Part shown: positions 39,880 to 48,577 of the stretch, piece by piece | Position numbering within the stretch: the first letter of the stretch is position 1 | Layout: every line of letters starts with the position of its first letter | Source of the DNA: Fabrea salina | Lineage: Eukaryota; Ciliophora; Heterotrichea; Heterotrichida; Fabreidae | Direction of reading: 5' to 3' | Assembly: GCA_022984795.1 (NCBI GenBank) | Contig: JALIHJ010000070.1 | Span: 1-64,000 of the forward strand | Length of the DNA stretch: 64,000 nucleotides | Position numbers and translations under genes: made by a program | The notes under the pieces: generated by a model | Told to the model about the DNA's origin: nothing | The model's input: the letters and a program-made list of their open reading frames with translations, nothing else | The model's database searches: none

Positions 39880-40929
39880 ATGGGATTAGAAAGAGCAATT
39901 GAGGTACTTGCAAAAGTTAACCAAGAAGCACAGAGTGACTTAAACCTAGAAACACTAGAGGAACTCTGCACAACTACAAAGGCATTGAATTATAGGATCA
40001 ATGTGCATTTAAATGTTAAAAACTGTTGCTACTGTTCTGGAGTTGGAGTGGACTGCATTCACTTGGACTGCGGTCACTCAATTTGCTCTAAGGAGTGCTT
40101 CCAAGAACTAGGAAATAGCTTCACAGCAGGAGATTTAAAAGAAATATTTAACTTGATCTGTCCTAGATGTGGTCAGAAAGTTCCATTATCTATAATCCAA
40201 GAAGCTTATGGAGGCCCTGAAAACTTGCAACACCAGATACAACTGAGAGACAAAACAGTTGAGCCTAGGTTCACTTGCAAGATTTGCTTTGAGGAATTTC
40301 CTATAAGCGAAGGAGTTACTTTGGAGTGCGAACACCGGTTCTGCCAGGTCTGCACAGAAGCTTACTTGAGAGACAAAATACAAAGTGCCCAGGTAGCTGA
40401 AAATAGCTTAGTTTGTCCAGACTGCGGGGAACACATTAACCCACAAATAATTAAAGCACAGGTGGACGAAAGCACCTTTTTGAAGTTCGAAAGGTTCAGT
40501 ATTGAAGGCTGGACTCCTCAAGAACCAGACTGCCTCCATTTTAAGTGCAAAGGAACTGACTGCGACTTCCAAGCACTTCTGAGTATCAGAGTAAGCAAGT
40601 TCAGTTGTCCGAAGTGCAATAAAGAGTCCTGTGCAAAGTGTGGAATGCTTCCCCACCCAGAAGTTAGTTGTGACAAGTTGGCCAAGAAGATGTTTAACCT
40701 GGAAAACGACCGAGACTTCAAAGAATTAAAGTCGAAAATGCTGCAGTGTCCTGTTTGTTTTGAACTGATAGAAAAAGAAGGGGGTTGTAAGTACATGACC
40801 TGCACTTCCAAGGAATGCAAAGGGAAAACCTACTTTTGTTCGGACTGTCTGAAGCACCTCAAGAAGAACCACCAGAAACACGAGTGCCACACGCCAGACA
40901 TTCTGAGGAACAGGTGTCTGGTGTTTTAA
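39880..40929 (+). CDS. RBR-type E3 ubiquitin ligase
   Basis: 349 residues. An extra N-terminal RING-like cluster (CCYCSGVG...CGHSIC...CPRCG, about 47-107) precedes the RING1-IBR-RING2 module. RING1 is CKICFEEF...CPDCGE (about 131-185), IBR is CDFQALL...CPKCNKESCAKCG, and RING2 is CPVCFELIEKEGGCKYMTC. The Cys in GGCKYM is the catalytic thioester residue of RBR ligases. The ligase forms a ubiquitin thioester before transfer. Only 2 bp separate its ATG from the upstream stop. Confidence 0.92.
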   Translation: MGLERAIEVLAKVNQEAQSDLNLETLEELCTTTKALNYRINVHLNVKNCCYCSGVGVDCIHLDCGHSICSKECFQELGNSFTAGDLKEIFNLICPRCGQKVPLSIIQEAYGGPENLQHQIQLRDKTVEPRFTCKICFEEFPISEGVTLECEHRFCQVCTEAYLRDKIQSAQVAENSLVCPDCGEHINPQIIKAQVDESTFLKFERFSIEGWTPQEPDCLHFKCKGTDCDFQALLSIRVSKFSCPKCNKESCAKCGMLPHPEVSCDKLAKKMFNLENDRDFKELKSKMLQCPVCFELIEKEGGCKYMTCTSKECKGKTYFCSDCLKHLKKNHQKHECHTPDILRNRCLVF

Positions 40930-40941
40930 GATAATTAAAAA

Positions 40942-41991
40942 TTACTGAATGGGGAAAATAAGCGGCTTGACCTTGACGTCTTCCTGAGACATGACAGAAG
41001 AACTTTCAAAGTGGTTGATGAGGGCTTGTCTACCCTGGATGCGAGCATACGAGAGAGCACAAACCTTGTCGCTTTTGAACCTCTCCCATCGCTTGCCGTT
41101 GAAAACTTTGTAGAATCGGGGAATCACCCTGTAGTCTAAAAAATTGATGAAGGCGTAGCCCACGTTGCATTTGTTCTGATTATAAGTTACCTTGAAATCA
41201 ATTGGCAGGTAGAAGAAGTCGAAAGTATGCGCGAACTGCCTGTTGATGGTTTCTAGAAGCATTGACTGGGTATACTTGTTAGGTATATTTTTGACCATGA
41301 CAGTAGTGCGCAGGTCTTGGCCTCTGCCAAGCCTTTCCAGGTTTATAACGAAGTTGTGCTTTTCATCCTCCTCCAGAGGCTTCTTGCGAGGTTTGCGTCT
41401 TTCATCAAAAGGCGACTCGCGCGAGTCCGACTCTGAACTGTAAGCAAAAAAGTAAGGACTAGCCACTGTAGAGTCCGAGCTGATGCTTATGTTCATGGCA
41501 TCTTTGGAGCGGGACTTCTCGTGGAAAGGGTTTTCCTCGCCTTCTTCAAACAAGTCGATGTAGGCGTTGCGGGCGTTTCTGGTGTCGTAGAAACGAACTA
41601 GGACGTAGTTGTTGTACTCTTCATAAGCCATGACGTCACCGTATCTCTGGAAAAATTGCAGACTCAGGCCTTCGAAGTGGGGTACAGTGATTTGGTCTGC
41701 GAGTGTATCGTTGGCTGGGAGGAACTTTATGCTGAAGTACTGTCCAAGTTCCTTTTTTAATTCCTCCGAACGGCGGATATCGAAAAATGCGACACGGAGG
41801 ACTCCCTGTGAAGCATGTCGGGTGTCGACCAGTTGCACATCGTTAGTCCCCAATTCGGCGGCCAGGGCTTCGCAGTCTTCTACCTCGCTAACTTCGAGTA
41901 CTCTTGAAATACATTCTCCTACGGAGCTGTGCGGTGCTATTCTTTCGAAGACTTTGAGTCTCCTTTGCCCCGTCCTCCTACACAAGTCCAT
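40942..41991 (-). CDS. Mei2-like RNA-binding protein
   Basis: 349 residues from the ATG at 41991 (TATAAATATGG context). The C-terminal Mei2-type RRM (about 225-330) is typical: TTVMVKNIPNKYTQ, FDFFYLPIDFK, NVGYAFINF, FNGKRWERF and CALSYARIQG. Earlier, FDIRRSEELKKELGQ and VLVRFYDTRNA mark degenerate RRM1/RRM2, as in plant and yeast Mei2 proteins, which control meiosis entry through RNA binding. In a ciliate a role in conjugation or meiosis is possible. Convergent with the RBR gene, 12 bp. Confidence 0.9.
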   Translation of the reverse strand: MDLCRRTGQRRLKVFERIAPHSSVGECISRVLEVSEVEDCEALAAELGTNDVQLVDTRHASQGVLRVAFFDIRRSEELKKELGQYFSIKFLPANDTLADQITVPHFEGLSLQFFQRYGDVMAYEEYNNYVLVRFYDTRNARNAYIDLFEEGEENPFHEKSRSKDAMNISISSDSTVASPYFFAYSSESDSRESPFDERRKPRKKPLEEDEKHNFVINLERLGRGQDLRTTVMVKNIPNKYTQSMLLETINRQFAHTFDFFYLPIDFKVTYNQNKCNVGYAFINFLDYRVIPRFYKVFNGKRWERFKSDKVCALSYARIQGRQALINHFESSSVMSQEDVKVKPLIFPIQ

Positions 41992-42065
41992 ATTTATATA
42001 ACTAAGTTGTAATTGTTTAAAATTCACTCAGGTATGGTAATTTCTGCTAAGTACAAGAGCTTTTA

Positions 42066-43139
42066 TTAAATGTTGTTATATTTCTTTAGTATCATTGCAG
42101 TCTCATACTCAGGGGTGTTGGGGGCGTAAGGAATGAATCCATTTTCTAAGTTCCTCCACATCTCAACGACAGGGCTCATGTAGGGGTGCTTCATGGCTTC
42201 CCGGGGAAGCATACGTTCGCCATGGTCGTACTTCAGGCACTGAGACAAGAAGTCTAGAGCTTCTTCGTTCGCAAGCTCTTTAGATTCTTCGCTGGTTATA
42301 AAGTGTGTCCAGGGCTTCTTGTTGGTGTGCTCAACTAAAGGTGCTAGTGAACTAGACAACTTGAGGTTGTACTTGTGGAGGTACTGGTACAACTCAAGTG
42401 TCCCAAGTACCTTTGTGATCTTCACCAGTTGGTCTAAGTTGTCTCTTCCGTGGAAGAAAGGTTCTTTTTTGAATATGATTGCTGCCAGCACACAACCCAA
42501 ACTCCACATGTCCAAGGAGTAATCGTAAGCCTGATCGTCCACTAGAAGTTCAGGGCCTTTGAAGTACCGGGAAGCCACTCTTACGTTGTACTCAGTGCCT
42601 GGGTGGTAGAACTCTGCAAGTCCCCAGTCAATCACGCGGAGCAGGCGTCGGTCGTGGTCAATCATGATGTTGTGGGGCTTCACGTCGCGGTGCATGACAC
42701 CCATGGAGTGGCAGTAGTCAAGTGCCCTGAGGACCTCAAAGACGTAGTAACGCACTTCGAAGTCCCTAAGTCTTGGGTAGAGTTGTCTGAAGTTGTGGTT
42801 GTTCACGTGCTCAAAGACTAAAGAAGGAGTGCTTGTTCCGGGGTCGTAGAGTGTATCCAGGAGTTTGATGATGTTGGGTCCTCCTGAGAGGTTTTGGAGT
42901 ATCTTAATTTCTCGCTTAATTTTAGACTTGCGCACTGGCTTCAGAATCTTGATGACTACTTTTTGGTCATTTGTGATGTTGATGCCTTCGAAGACTTCTG
43001 AGTATTTGCCGTGTCCGATTTTGCGAATTAGTTCGTAGTTGTCTATGTTCCCCCAAGAAAGTTTAAGGTTTTCGTAGTCGTAGTACTCTGGACCCCTTTT
43101 GGAGTTGGCATCTGCATAAAGCCTTGCAACCGAAGACAT
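42066..43139 (-). CDS. Casein kinase 2 catalytic subunit alpha
   Basis: 357 residues, full length. [12 protein letters not shown] (P loop), [20 protein letters not shown] (with the CK2 basic cluster), [23 protein letters not shown] (DWG in place of DFG) and [12 protein letters not shown] are diagnostic of CK2 alpha. A constitutively active Ser/Thr kinase acting on acidic sites. Starts in GATAAATGTC context. Confidence 0.97.
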   Translation of the reverse strand: MSSVARLYADANSKRGPEYYDYENLKLSWGNIDNYELIRKIGHGKYSEVFEGINITNDQKVVIKILKPVRKSKIKREIKILQNLSGGPNIIKLLDTLYDPGTSTPSLVFEHVNNHNFRQLYPRLRDFEVRYYVFEVLRALDYCHSMGVMHRDVKPHNIMIDHDRRLLRVIDWGLAEFYHPGTEYNVRVASRYFKGPELLVDDQAYDYSLDMWSLGCVLAAIIFKKEPFFHGRDNLDQLVKITKVLGTLELYQYLHKYNLKLSSSLAPLVEHTNKKPWTHFITSEESKELANEEALDFLSQCLKYDHGERMLPREAMKHPYMSPVVEMWRNLENGFIPYAPNTPEYETAMILKKYNNI

Positions 43140-43214
43140 TTATCTGGTCACTACTAGATTGGAATTAACACTGAGTCCATTTTGCGAACTTAACAAGTTT
43201 TTTGGGTAATAAAT

Positions 43215-43574
43215 ATGATTAACTTGGTTGCGAGATCCTTCTCGAAAAAGTCAGTGATCAAAGTGACTCCTAAAGCAGTTGAAAGGATCAAACACCTGCT
43301 TGCTAAGAAAGAACCTACCCAGGCAGTCAAAATAGGCGTCAGGCGGAGGGGCTGCAACGGGATGAGCTACACAATGGAGTACTCCGAGAAACCCAACAGG
43401 CTAGACGAAGTCGTTGAAGTGGACGGAGCCAGGATAATTATAGACTCCAAGGCCGTGATGTTTTTAATAGGCACTGAAATGGACTACATAAACACTCCTA
43501 CTCGGGAAGAATTCGTTTTTGAGAACCCCAACGCAAAAGGCTCTTGTGGGTGCGGAGAAAGCTTTAATGTATAA
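43215..43574 (+). CDS. Iron-sulfur cluster assembly protein, ISCA/HesB type
   Basis: 119 residues. A short mitochondrial-type leader (MINLVARSFSKKSV) precedes the A-type carrier domain with Cys47 (RRRGCNGMSY) and Cys111/Cys113 (GSCGCGESF), the three cluster ligands. It fits ISCA1 (ISA1), which serves mitochondrial 4Fe-4S maturation. Convergent with the FAM184 gene (9 bp between stops) and divergent from CK2 alpha (75 bp). Confidence 0.93.
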   Translation: MINLVARSFSKKSVIKVTPKAVERIKHLLAKKEPTQAVKIGVRRRGCNGMSYTMEYSEKPNRLDEVVEVDGARIIIDSKAVMFLIGTEMDYINTPTREEFVFENPNAKGSCGCGESFNV

Positions 43575-43583
43575 GTTACTAAA

Positions 43584-46500
43584 TTATACAATCCTGGTGC
43601 TCTTTCTGGAAGCCTGGCTGCCAGACTGGTTGCGTTTGCCTTTGGAGTCTTTTTTCTTTTGGAGGGGGTCAAGTACTCCTACTACTGGGGAAGCTCCAAA
43701 GACTTTGTTGTAGTTCTCTTCTCGGTTGATGAGTTCTAGTTTAAAGAACTTCATGTCTTCAAAAGCTTTTTTAAGGGCTTCTTCTTTGGTGTTGAGTTCT
43801 TCTTGGAGGTGCTTGATGAGTTCTAAGTCTTCTTCGCGAGAGGGTCGGTTGTAGTAGAGTTCTTGGAGTTCTTCGTGTTTTTTTTCAAGTTGCAAGTACC
43901 TTTCTTCCATCATTTCAGTGGTGTTTTGGAAGTCTTGTTGGAGTTGACTGGTAGCTTCTAGGTGTTCGTTGATGAGGTTGTCTCTTTCTGCTTTGAACTT
44001 GTTTTTGAGTTCAGTTTCTCTGTTTTGGAATTCTTCTTTCAAAGCACTTAACTTGGTTTCGGACTCCTGAGTCAGGGTATTTATGTGGATTTGGAGTTTT
44101 TGGATTTCTTGGTCTTTGGTTGAGGAGTTGGACTGTTCTTTTTGGAGTTCTTGTTTGAGTTTGGAGACTTGGGAACTGAGGTTTTCTCGTTCTTGTTCTA
44201 AGTTAGAAATTTGGTTTAAGTAGTTTTTGCTGAGGGTTTCTTTTTCTTTTTGGAGTTTTTCTAGGCTTTGTTTGAGTTCTTTGATTTGTTGTTGGAACTC
44301 AGCAGACTTCTCAGCTAGGTGTTGGTCGAACTCGCTTGAGAACTTTTGGAGTTTTTCTTCGTTTTCCTTTGCAAGGGCGTTTAAGTCTTTAGTGCGTTTG
44401 TCTTCAGCTTGTTTGAGGGCGTTTTCTTTTTCTTGGTTGAGAGTGGCTTTGAGGTCTTCGAGTTCTTTGAGATGTTTTTCTTTGAGTGCTGTTATGTTGT
44501 TTTGTTGCTGGGTGTTCAGGTCTTCGAGTTTCTTGGAGTGAGAGGCTTCTAGGTCCTTGACTCTTTGTGCTGTGTAGGCTTCGTAGTCTTTGTACTTCTG
44601 AGTCCAGTCTTGGTCGAGTTTGAGTTTTTCTTGTTTGAGTTTGTTGAGTTCTTCTTCGAACTGGGCTTTGATGCTTTGGGAGTCTTGGTGGAGTTTGTCT
44701 TCCATTTGCTTGAGTTGGAGTTTGAGTTCTTCAAGTTCTTTTTTGTGGAGTTTTTTGAGTTCTGAAGTTTCTGAGTTATGTTTGTCTTTGGCTTTTTTAA
44801 GTTCGTCTTCAAGAGTTTGTTTCCACTCTTTGATGGTGCGTGAAAGTTCTTCTTTGAGGCTTTGAATTTCGTTTTGGAGTTGCAAAGACTGGGTGTTTCC
44901 TGACTGCTTGATGTTTTCTATTTGTTCTTGGAGACTCTTGATGTGGGACTCGTAGGACTGGCATTGGGTTTCAAGGGTTTTAACTTGGGACTGGGATTCT
45001 TTGAGTTGGTTTTCTAAAGAGGTGTTGGTTTCGTTGGAGTTTCTGAGTTGGTTTTCTAGGTTGTTGATGGTTTCTTGGAGAGTTTGTATTTGGTGAGAAG
45101 ACTCTCCGTTTAAGGCTTGGAGTTTGTTTTGGAGTTCTGACAACTTCTCTTCGTAAGAAGTTTTTTGTTCGTTGAGCTTAGTTAAATACTCGTCTTTAAG
45201 GCACTTTTTAAGGTACTCTTGGTCTTTTTCTAGTTTGTTGAGTTCTTTTTCTTTTTGGTTGGTTAGTTCAGTGCGGAGGTTTTCTAGTTCTTGTTGGTGG
45301 GTTTGAGCTAGTGACTGTTTTTCTTGTTCAAACTTAGTTTTTAAGTTCTGGATTTCTTGGTGTAAGTTTTTAACTTGGTCTCCAGCTGACTCTTTTTGGG
45401 ACTCGATTTCTGCTTTCAAAGAGTTTATTTGGGAGTTAAGGACTTGTATTTGGTTTTGGAGGTTTTGGATGAGGGTGTCTTTTTCTTGGTTTTGTTGGTA
45501 AAAAATAGTTTTGTCTTCTTCGTGGGACTTTTGTTCGAAGGTCAGTAGTTCTTGGACTTCGCTTAGTTTTTTCTTGGTGGTTTCTAGGTCGTTTTGGGTT
45601 TCTTGGAGTTGTTTGTTGGCTTCACTTAGGTTTTGTTCCAAGTAAGTGTTTTCGTGCTTCAAAGACTGGATTTTCTGTTCTTTGTTTTCGAGTTCAGTGT
45701 ACAGGTAGTTTTCTTTCTCGCCAGCGTTGCTTTTGAGGCCTTCTAGTTCGCTTTTGAAACCATTTACCATGTCCTGGTATTCTTTTTTCATGTTTTCGAT
45801 AGTTTGGTCTTTTTCTTGGATCATTTTAACTAAGTTTTGGATCTTTTGGTGTGCTTGTGACAGTTCTGAACCTAGCTGTTCAGCCTGTGCCCCTGTGCTT
45901 GACTTGGCATTTTCAAGCACTAAGTAGTCGTCGTAGAGTTTTTTGTACTTAGTTTCCCAGTCAGCTGCTAAGTTGTTTAGGATCTTAACTTCTTTTTGGA
46001 GTTCACTTACGTACTGTTCGAGTTTGGTTTTGGCTTCTTCGGAGTGTTTTAACTTAGCTTCTGAGTTTTCGAGTCTTTTTAAGAAGTCAGCTGTGGTCTG
46101 GTCGAAGAGTTTCTGTGCCTTGGTTTTTTCTTGGGTGACTGCTTGGGTCACTGCTTCTTTGAGTTTCTTTTCCCAGTCTGAGTTGCACTTAGCCAAGGCT
46201 GTTTGCATTTCTTCTCGGAGTTTGTCTTCCATGTCCAGTTTTTCTTGGAGCAGCTGGGAGTACTTGGCGTTTTGCTCCTTGACGTAAGCGTCCATCTCTG
46301 CCTGGTGGGCTTTTTTGAGTTCGTCTAAAGAAGTTGCAGAAGTGAGTTGTTTTCCTTCGAGTTGAGAAAGTTGTTTTTGGAAGGCAGCCTTCACTTCTAG
46401 GAGTTCTTGTTTGTAGTTGTCAAGTTGAGTTTTGGCTTGTTTTTGAATCTGGGCTTCCCGCTCCTGCATTTGCGACTTAATCATGGCTAAGTCAGTTTGT

Positions 46501-46775
46501 GCTTTGCTTTTGGCTTCTTCATACTGTTGCTGCACTTGGGAGATTTTGGCAGAGGAGTCACTTGTTTTTTTGTGCTTTTCAAGCAGTTCGCGTTGCTTAG
46601 TGATTATGGAGTTGGCTTCTTTGACTATTTTTTCGATTTCTTTTTCGTAAGCTTCAGCTTGGGCTTGGTGGTACATGGAAGCTTCGTCATTTTTAGTGTT
46701 CAAATGGAAGATTACTTTGGTGAGCTGGGCTATTTTCTTGCTCATCTTGTGATGAACGTCTGGGATATCAGCCAT
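43584..46775 (-). CDS. FAM184-like long coiled-coil protein
   Basis: 1063 residues, almost entirely heptad coiled coil rich in Glu, Gln and Lys. The N terminus (HHKMSKKIAQLTKVIFHLNT, then KNDEA and YEKEIEKI) is the conserved head of FAM184A/B, which supports the name over generic myosin-tail similarity. The C-terminal tail is basic (KKKDSKGKRNQSGSQASRKS). FAM184 function is poorly known; a cytoskeletal or ciliary place is likely. Confidence 0.8.
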   Translation of the reverse strand: MADIPDVHHKMSKKIAQLTKVIFHLNTKNDEASMYHQAQAEAYEKEIEKIVKEANSIITKQRELLEKHKKTSDSSAKISQVQQQYEEAKSKAQTDLAMIKSQMQEREAQIQKQAKTQLDNYKQELLEVKAAFQKQLSQLEGKQLTSATSLDELKKAHQAEMDAYVKEQNAKYSQLLQEKLDMEDKLREEMQTALAKCNSDWEKKLKEAVTQAVTQEKTKAQKLFDQTTADFLKRLENSEAKLKHSEEAKTKLEQYVSELQKEVKILNNLAADWETKYKKLYDDYLVLENAKSSTGAQAEQLGSELSQAHQKIQNLVKMIQEKDQTIENMKKEYQDMVNGFKSELEGLKSNAGEKENYLYTELENKEQKIQSLKHENTYLEQNLSEANKQLQETQNDLETTKKKLSEVQELLTFEQKSHEEDKTIFYQQNQEKDTLIQNLQNQIQVLNSQINSLKAEIESQKESAGDQVKNLHQEIQNLKTKFEQEKQSLAQTHQQELENLRTELTNQKEKELNKLEKDQEYLKKCLKDEYLTKLNEQKTSYEEKLSELQNKLQALNGESSHQIQTLQETINNLENQLRNSNETNTSLENQLKESQSQVKTLETQCQSYESHIKSLQEQIENIKQSGNTQSLQLQNEIQSLKEELSRTIKEWKQTLEDELKKAKDKHNSETSELKKLHKKELEELKLQLKQMEDKLHQDSQSIKAQFEEELNKLKQEKLKLDQDWTQKYKDYEAYTAQRVKDLEASHSKKLEDLNTQQQNNITALKEKHLKELEDLKATLNQEKENALKQAEDKRTKDLNALAKENEEKLQKFSSEFDQHLAEKSAEFQQQIKELKQSLEKLQKEKETLSKNYLNQISNLEQERENLSSQVSKLKQELQKEQSNSSTKDQEIQKLQIHINTLTQESETKLSALKEEFQNRETELKNKFKAERDNLINEHLEATSQLQQDFQNTTEMMEERYLQLEKKHEELQELYYNRPSREEDLELIKHLQEELNTKEEALKKAFEDMKFFKLELINREENYNKVFGASPVVGVLDPLQKKKDSKGKRNQSGSQASRKSTRIV

Positions 46776-47027
46776 TTTTGAATATAAATCAAGAAATGTA
46801 ACTCTGCTGATAACTGCTGGTGTGTAAAGCTTAGTTTAGGGTTTGAGAAGTTCTAGCTTTACTCAGAAGTAATTCGGGTACCGATTAACAGCCCAAAAGT
46901 AGTTTCTGAGGAGAACTCTTGACAAGCCTACTTAGTATTGTTAAGAACTTACTAGTTAAAGAACTGAGTTTAGCAGAGACACTTCATATTTAATTCAAAT
47001 CTTTTAAATATGCAAGGCTTATAAAAA
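46776..47027. other. 252-bp divergent intergenic region
   Basis: Lies between the FAM184 and glutaredoxin start codons. AT-rich near both starts (AATATAAATC; TATTTAATTCAAATC). No ORF or RNA gene was recognised. Unusually long for this window, so it probably carries two promoters. Confidence 0.5.
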
Positions 47028-47366
47028 ATGTTTTGCGGGGCCAAATTCTTCTTACAAAATGGGGTGATCTCTTCCAACTTAATTTCAGAACTTGCAAACT
47101 CAGCAAAAATAGTCGTCTTCATGAGAGGCACGGCTGAGAATCCCCTTTGCTTCGAAAGCAAATACATAACAGCAGCACTTAAACACTACAACAGAGAGTT
47201 CACTTGTATAGACATAATGGAGAGTCCCCAAATCAAACACGAACTTGAGAAACAGTACCCTTGGACTCCTCAAGTTTACTGCGGCGGATACTTACTAGGA
47301 GGCGCTAATACTATAATGGAGCTGCAGAAACTAGGAAGTCTGGAACGAAGGCTTTCTAGTGCTTAA
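47028..47366 (+). CDS. Monothiol glutaredoxin-like protein with altered active site
   Basis: 112 residues. IVVFMRGTAENPLCFESKY (28-46), then WTPQVYCGGYLLGGANTIMELQ, matches the GRX5/CGFS fold including the WTPQ-Y and GG-D/N positions that bind glutathione. The active site, however, reads CFES (41-44) where the family has CGFS. The Cys is kept. A role in iron-sulfur cluster handling is expected for the family, but the change could alter cluster binding. Starts in TATAAAAAATG context. Confidence 0.8.
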   Translation: MFCGAKFFLQNGVISSNLISELANSAKIVVFMRGTAENPLCFESKYITAALKHYNREFTCIDIMESPQIKHELEKQYPWTPQVYCGGYLLGGANTIMELQKLGSLERRLSSA

Positions 47367-47372
47367 CTTAAC

Positions 47373-48368
47373 TTACAGGTGTTTACCGTAGACTAAGTCT
47401 TCTAGTTTCTTAAGTTCTTCTTGTAAGGTTTCGTTTTCTCTAGCAGTTCTTTCAAGTTCGTTTTCGAGCAAAGCAGCTTCTTTGCTTAGCAAGCTTGACT
47501 TAGTGGTGTTTTGGGTGTGTTCTGAGTAGAGTTTTTTAAGTTCTTGTTTTTGGGACTCAAGGACCTTTTCAGTGGATTTAAGGGTTTCTGCCATAGTTTG
47601 GATATCTTGTTCAGTAGTTTCGGTGTAGTTCGAGATCTTTTCTCGTAAGTCGAAGATTTCGCACTCTAGGTTGTGGATGAGTGTGTCTTTAGAACTCATT
47701 TTTTGAGCAGCTTCGTCCATCCAAGTGGAGTGGTCACGCTTCAACTGGAGTATTTGTTGGTTTTGGTTTTCTTTGAGTTGGTTGATTTCTGTCTTTAGGT
47801 CCTTGATCTTGGACTGGGCTGTTTCTTGTAGAAAGTAAGTGTGGTAGTCAATTTCGTTTTGGGTTTGTTTGATTTGGGCTTTTAAGTCGTTAACTGAGTT
47901 CAGGTACTTTTCATAGGTTACTTGGTGTTCTTCTGAGAGCTGAGTAGTCTTGGTTTGGACTTTAGTGAGTTTTTTGGTTAGTTTGGAGTGTTCTTCTTTG
48001 AGTTGTTGAACTGCTTCTTTTTCGTCTTCTTGGATGTTGTGGAGTTTGTTTTGGTACTCGTCTTCAGTCTCTTTGAGGCTTTTGGAGTTCAGGTGCTGGG
48101 TAAGTTCTAGTTGCTTTTTGAGGGATTCAAGTTGGTTTTGGAGTGCGTTTCTGATTTTTTCGTTGCTTTTGGCTTGGAGTTTGAGTCGGGTTTCTGAGTT
48201 CCTCACGGACTTGTCTAGGTGGTTCTCTAGAGAAGCCACATACTCCTTGGAGAACCCTGAGTCTCTCAAAAGGTTGGGTGACGAAGTAGCTGAGCGGTCT
48301 TGTTTGATGTGGTTGTAAAGGGAGTCTTCTGAGTTGTTTCCAAACGAGATGTTGTGTGAAAAGCTCAT
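47373..48368 (-). CDS. Coiled-coil protein, unknown
   Basis: 331 residues from the ATG at 48368. A short Ser- and Asn-rich head (1-45) is followed by near-continuous coiled coil (about 46-331, for example LENHLDKSVRNSETRLKLQA). No specific family was recognised. Its ATG is 7 bp from the ATG of the CX9C gene on the other strand. Convergent with the glutaredoxin gene, 6 bp. Confidence 0.8.
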   Translation of the reverse strand: MSFSHNISFGNNSEDSLYNHIKQDRSATSSPNLLRDSGFSKEYVASLENHLDKSVRNSETRLKLQAKSNEKIRNALQNQLESLKKQLELTQHLNSKSLKETEDEYQNKLHNIQEDEKEAVQQLKEEHSKLTKKLTKVQTKTTQLSEEHQVTYEKYLNSVNDLKAQIKQTQNEIDYHTYFLQETAQSKIKDLKTEINQLKENQNQQILQLKRDHSTWMDEAAQKMSSKDTLIHNLECEIFDLREKISNYTETTEQDIQTMAETLKSTEKVLESQKQELKKLYSEHTQNTTKSSLLSKEAALLENELERTARENETLQEELKKLEDLVYGKHL

Positions 48369-48375
48369 TGTTATA

Positions 48376-48570
48376 ATGAACAAAAAGATTTACGTAGGAA
48401 AGCAAGCTGGAAACTGGGGCAGACGTGTGGCCAAAGGACTTTCTAGGTGCGGAGAGGCTTCTAGAAGCTATGCTGCTTGTGCTTCTAGCCAAGGACTGGG
48501 CATTGAGTACCGGGTGTGCCAGCAAGAATTCACTCAGCTCATGCACTGTTTAAAAGCTAATCTTAGTTAG
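48376..48570 (+). CDS. Twin CX9C mitochondrial protein, NDUFAF8-like
   Basis: 64 residues. Two Cys pairs with nine residues between (Cys25-Cys35 and Cys48-Cys58) form the CHCH twin CX9C motif of intermembrane-space proteins imported through MIA40. WGRRVAKGLSRCGEASRSYA and CQQEFTQLMHCL resemble NDUFAF8, a complex I assembly factor that works with NDUFAF5. That identity is moderate. Easily missed because of its size. TAG stop. Confidence 0.72.
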   Translation: MNKKIYVGKQAGNWGRRVAKGLSRCGEASRSYAACASSQGLGIEYRVCQQEFTQLMHCLKANLS

Positions 48571-48577
48571 TGTAGCA

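Noticed and set aside
43590-46780. Many plus-strand frames inside the FAM184 gene
   Set aside because: They are antisense shadows of a coiled-coil gene rich in Glu, Lys and Gln codons and show Leu/Ser/Phe low complexity.
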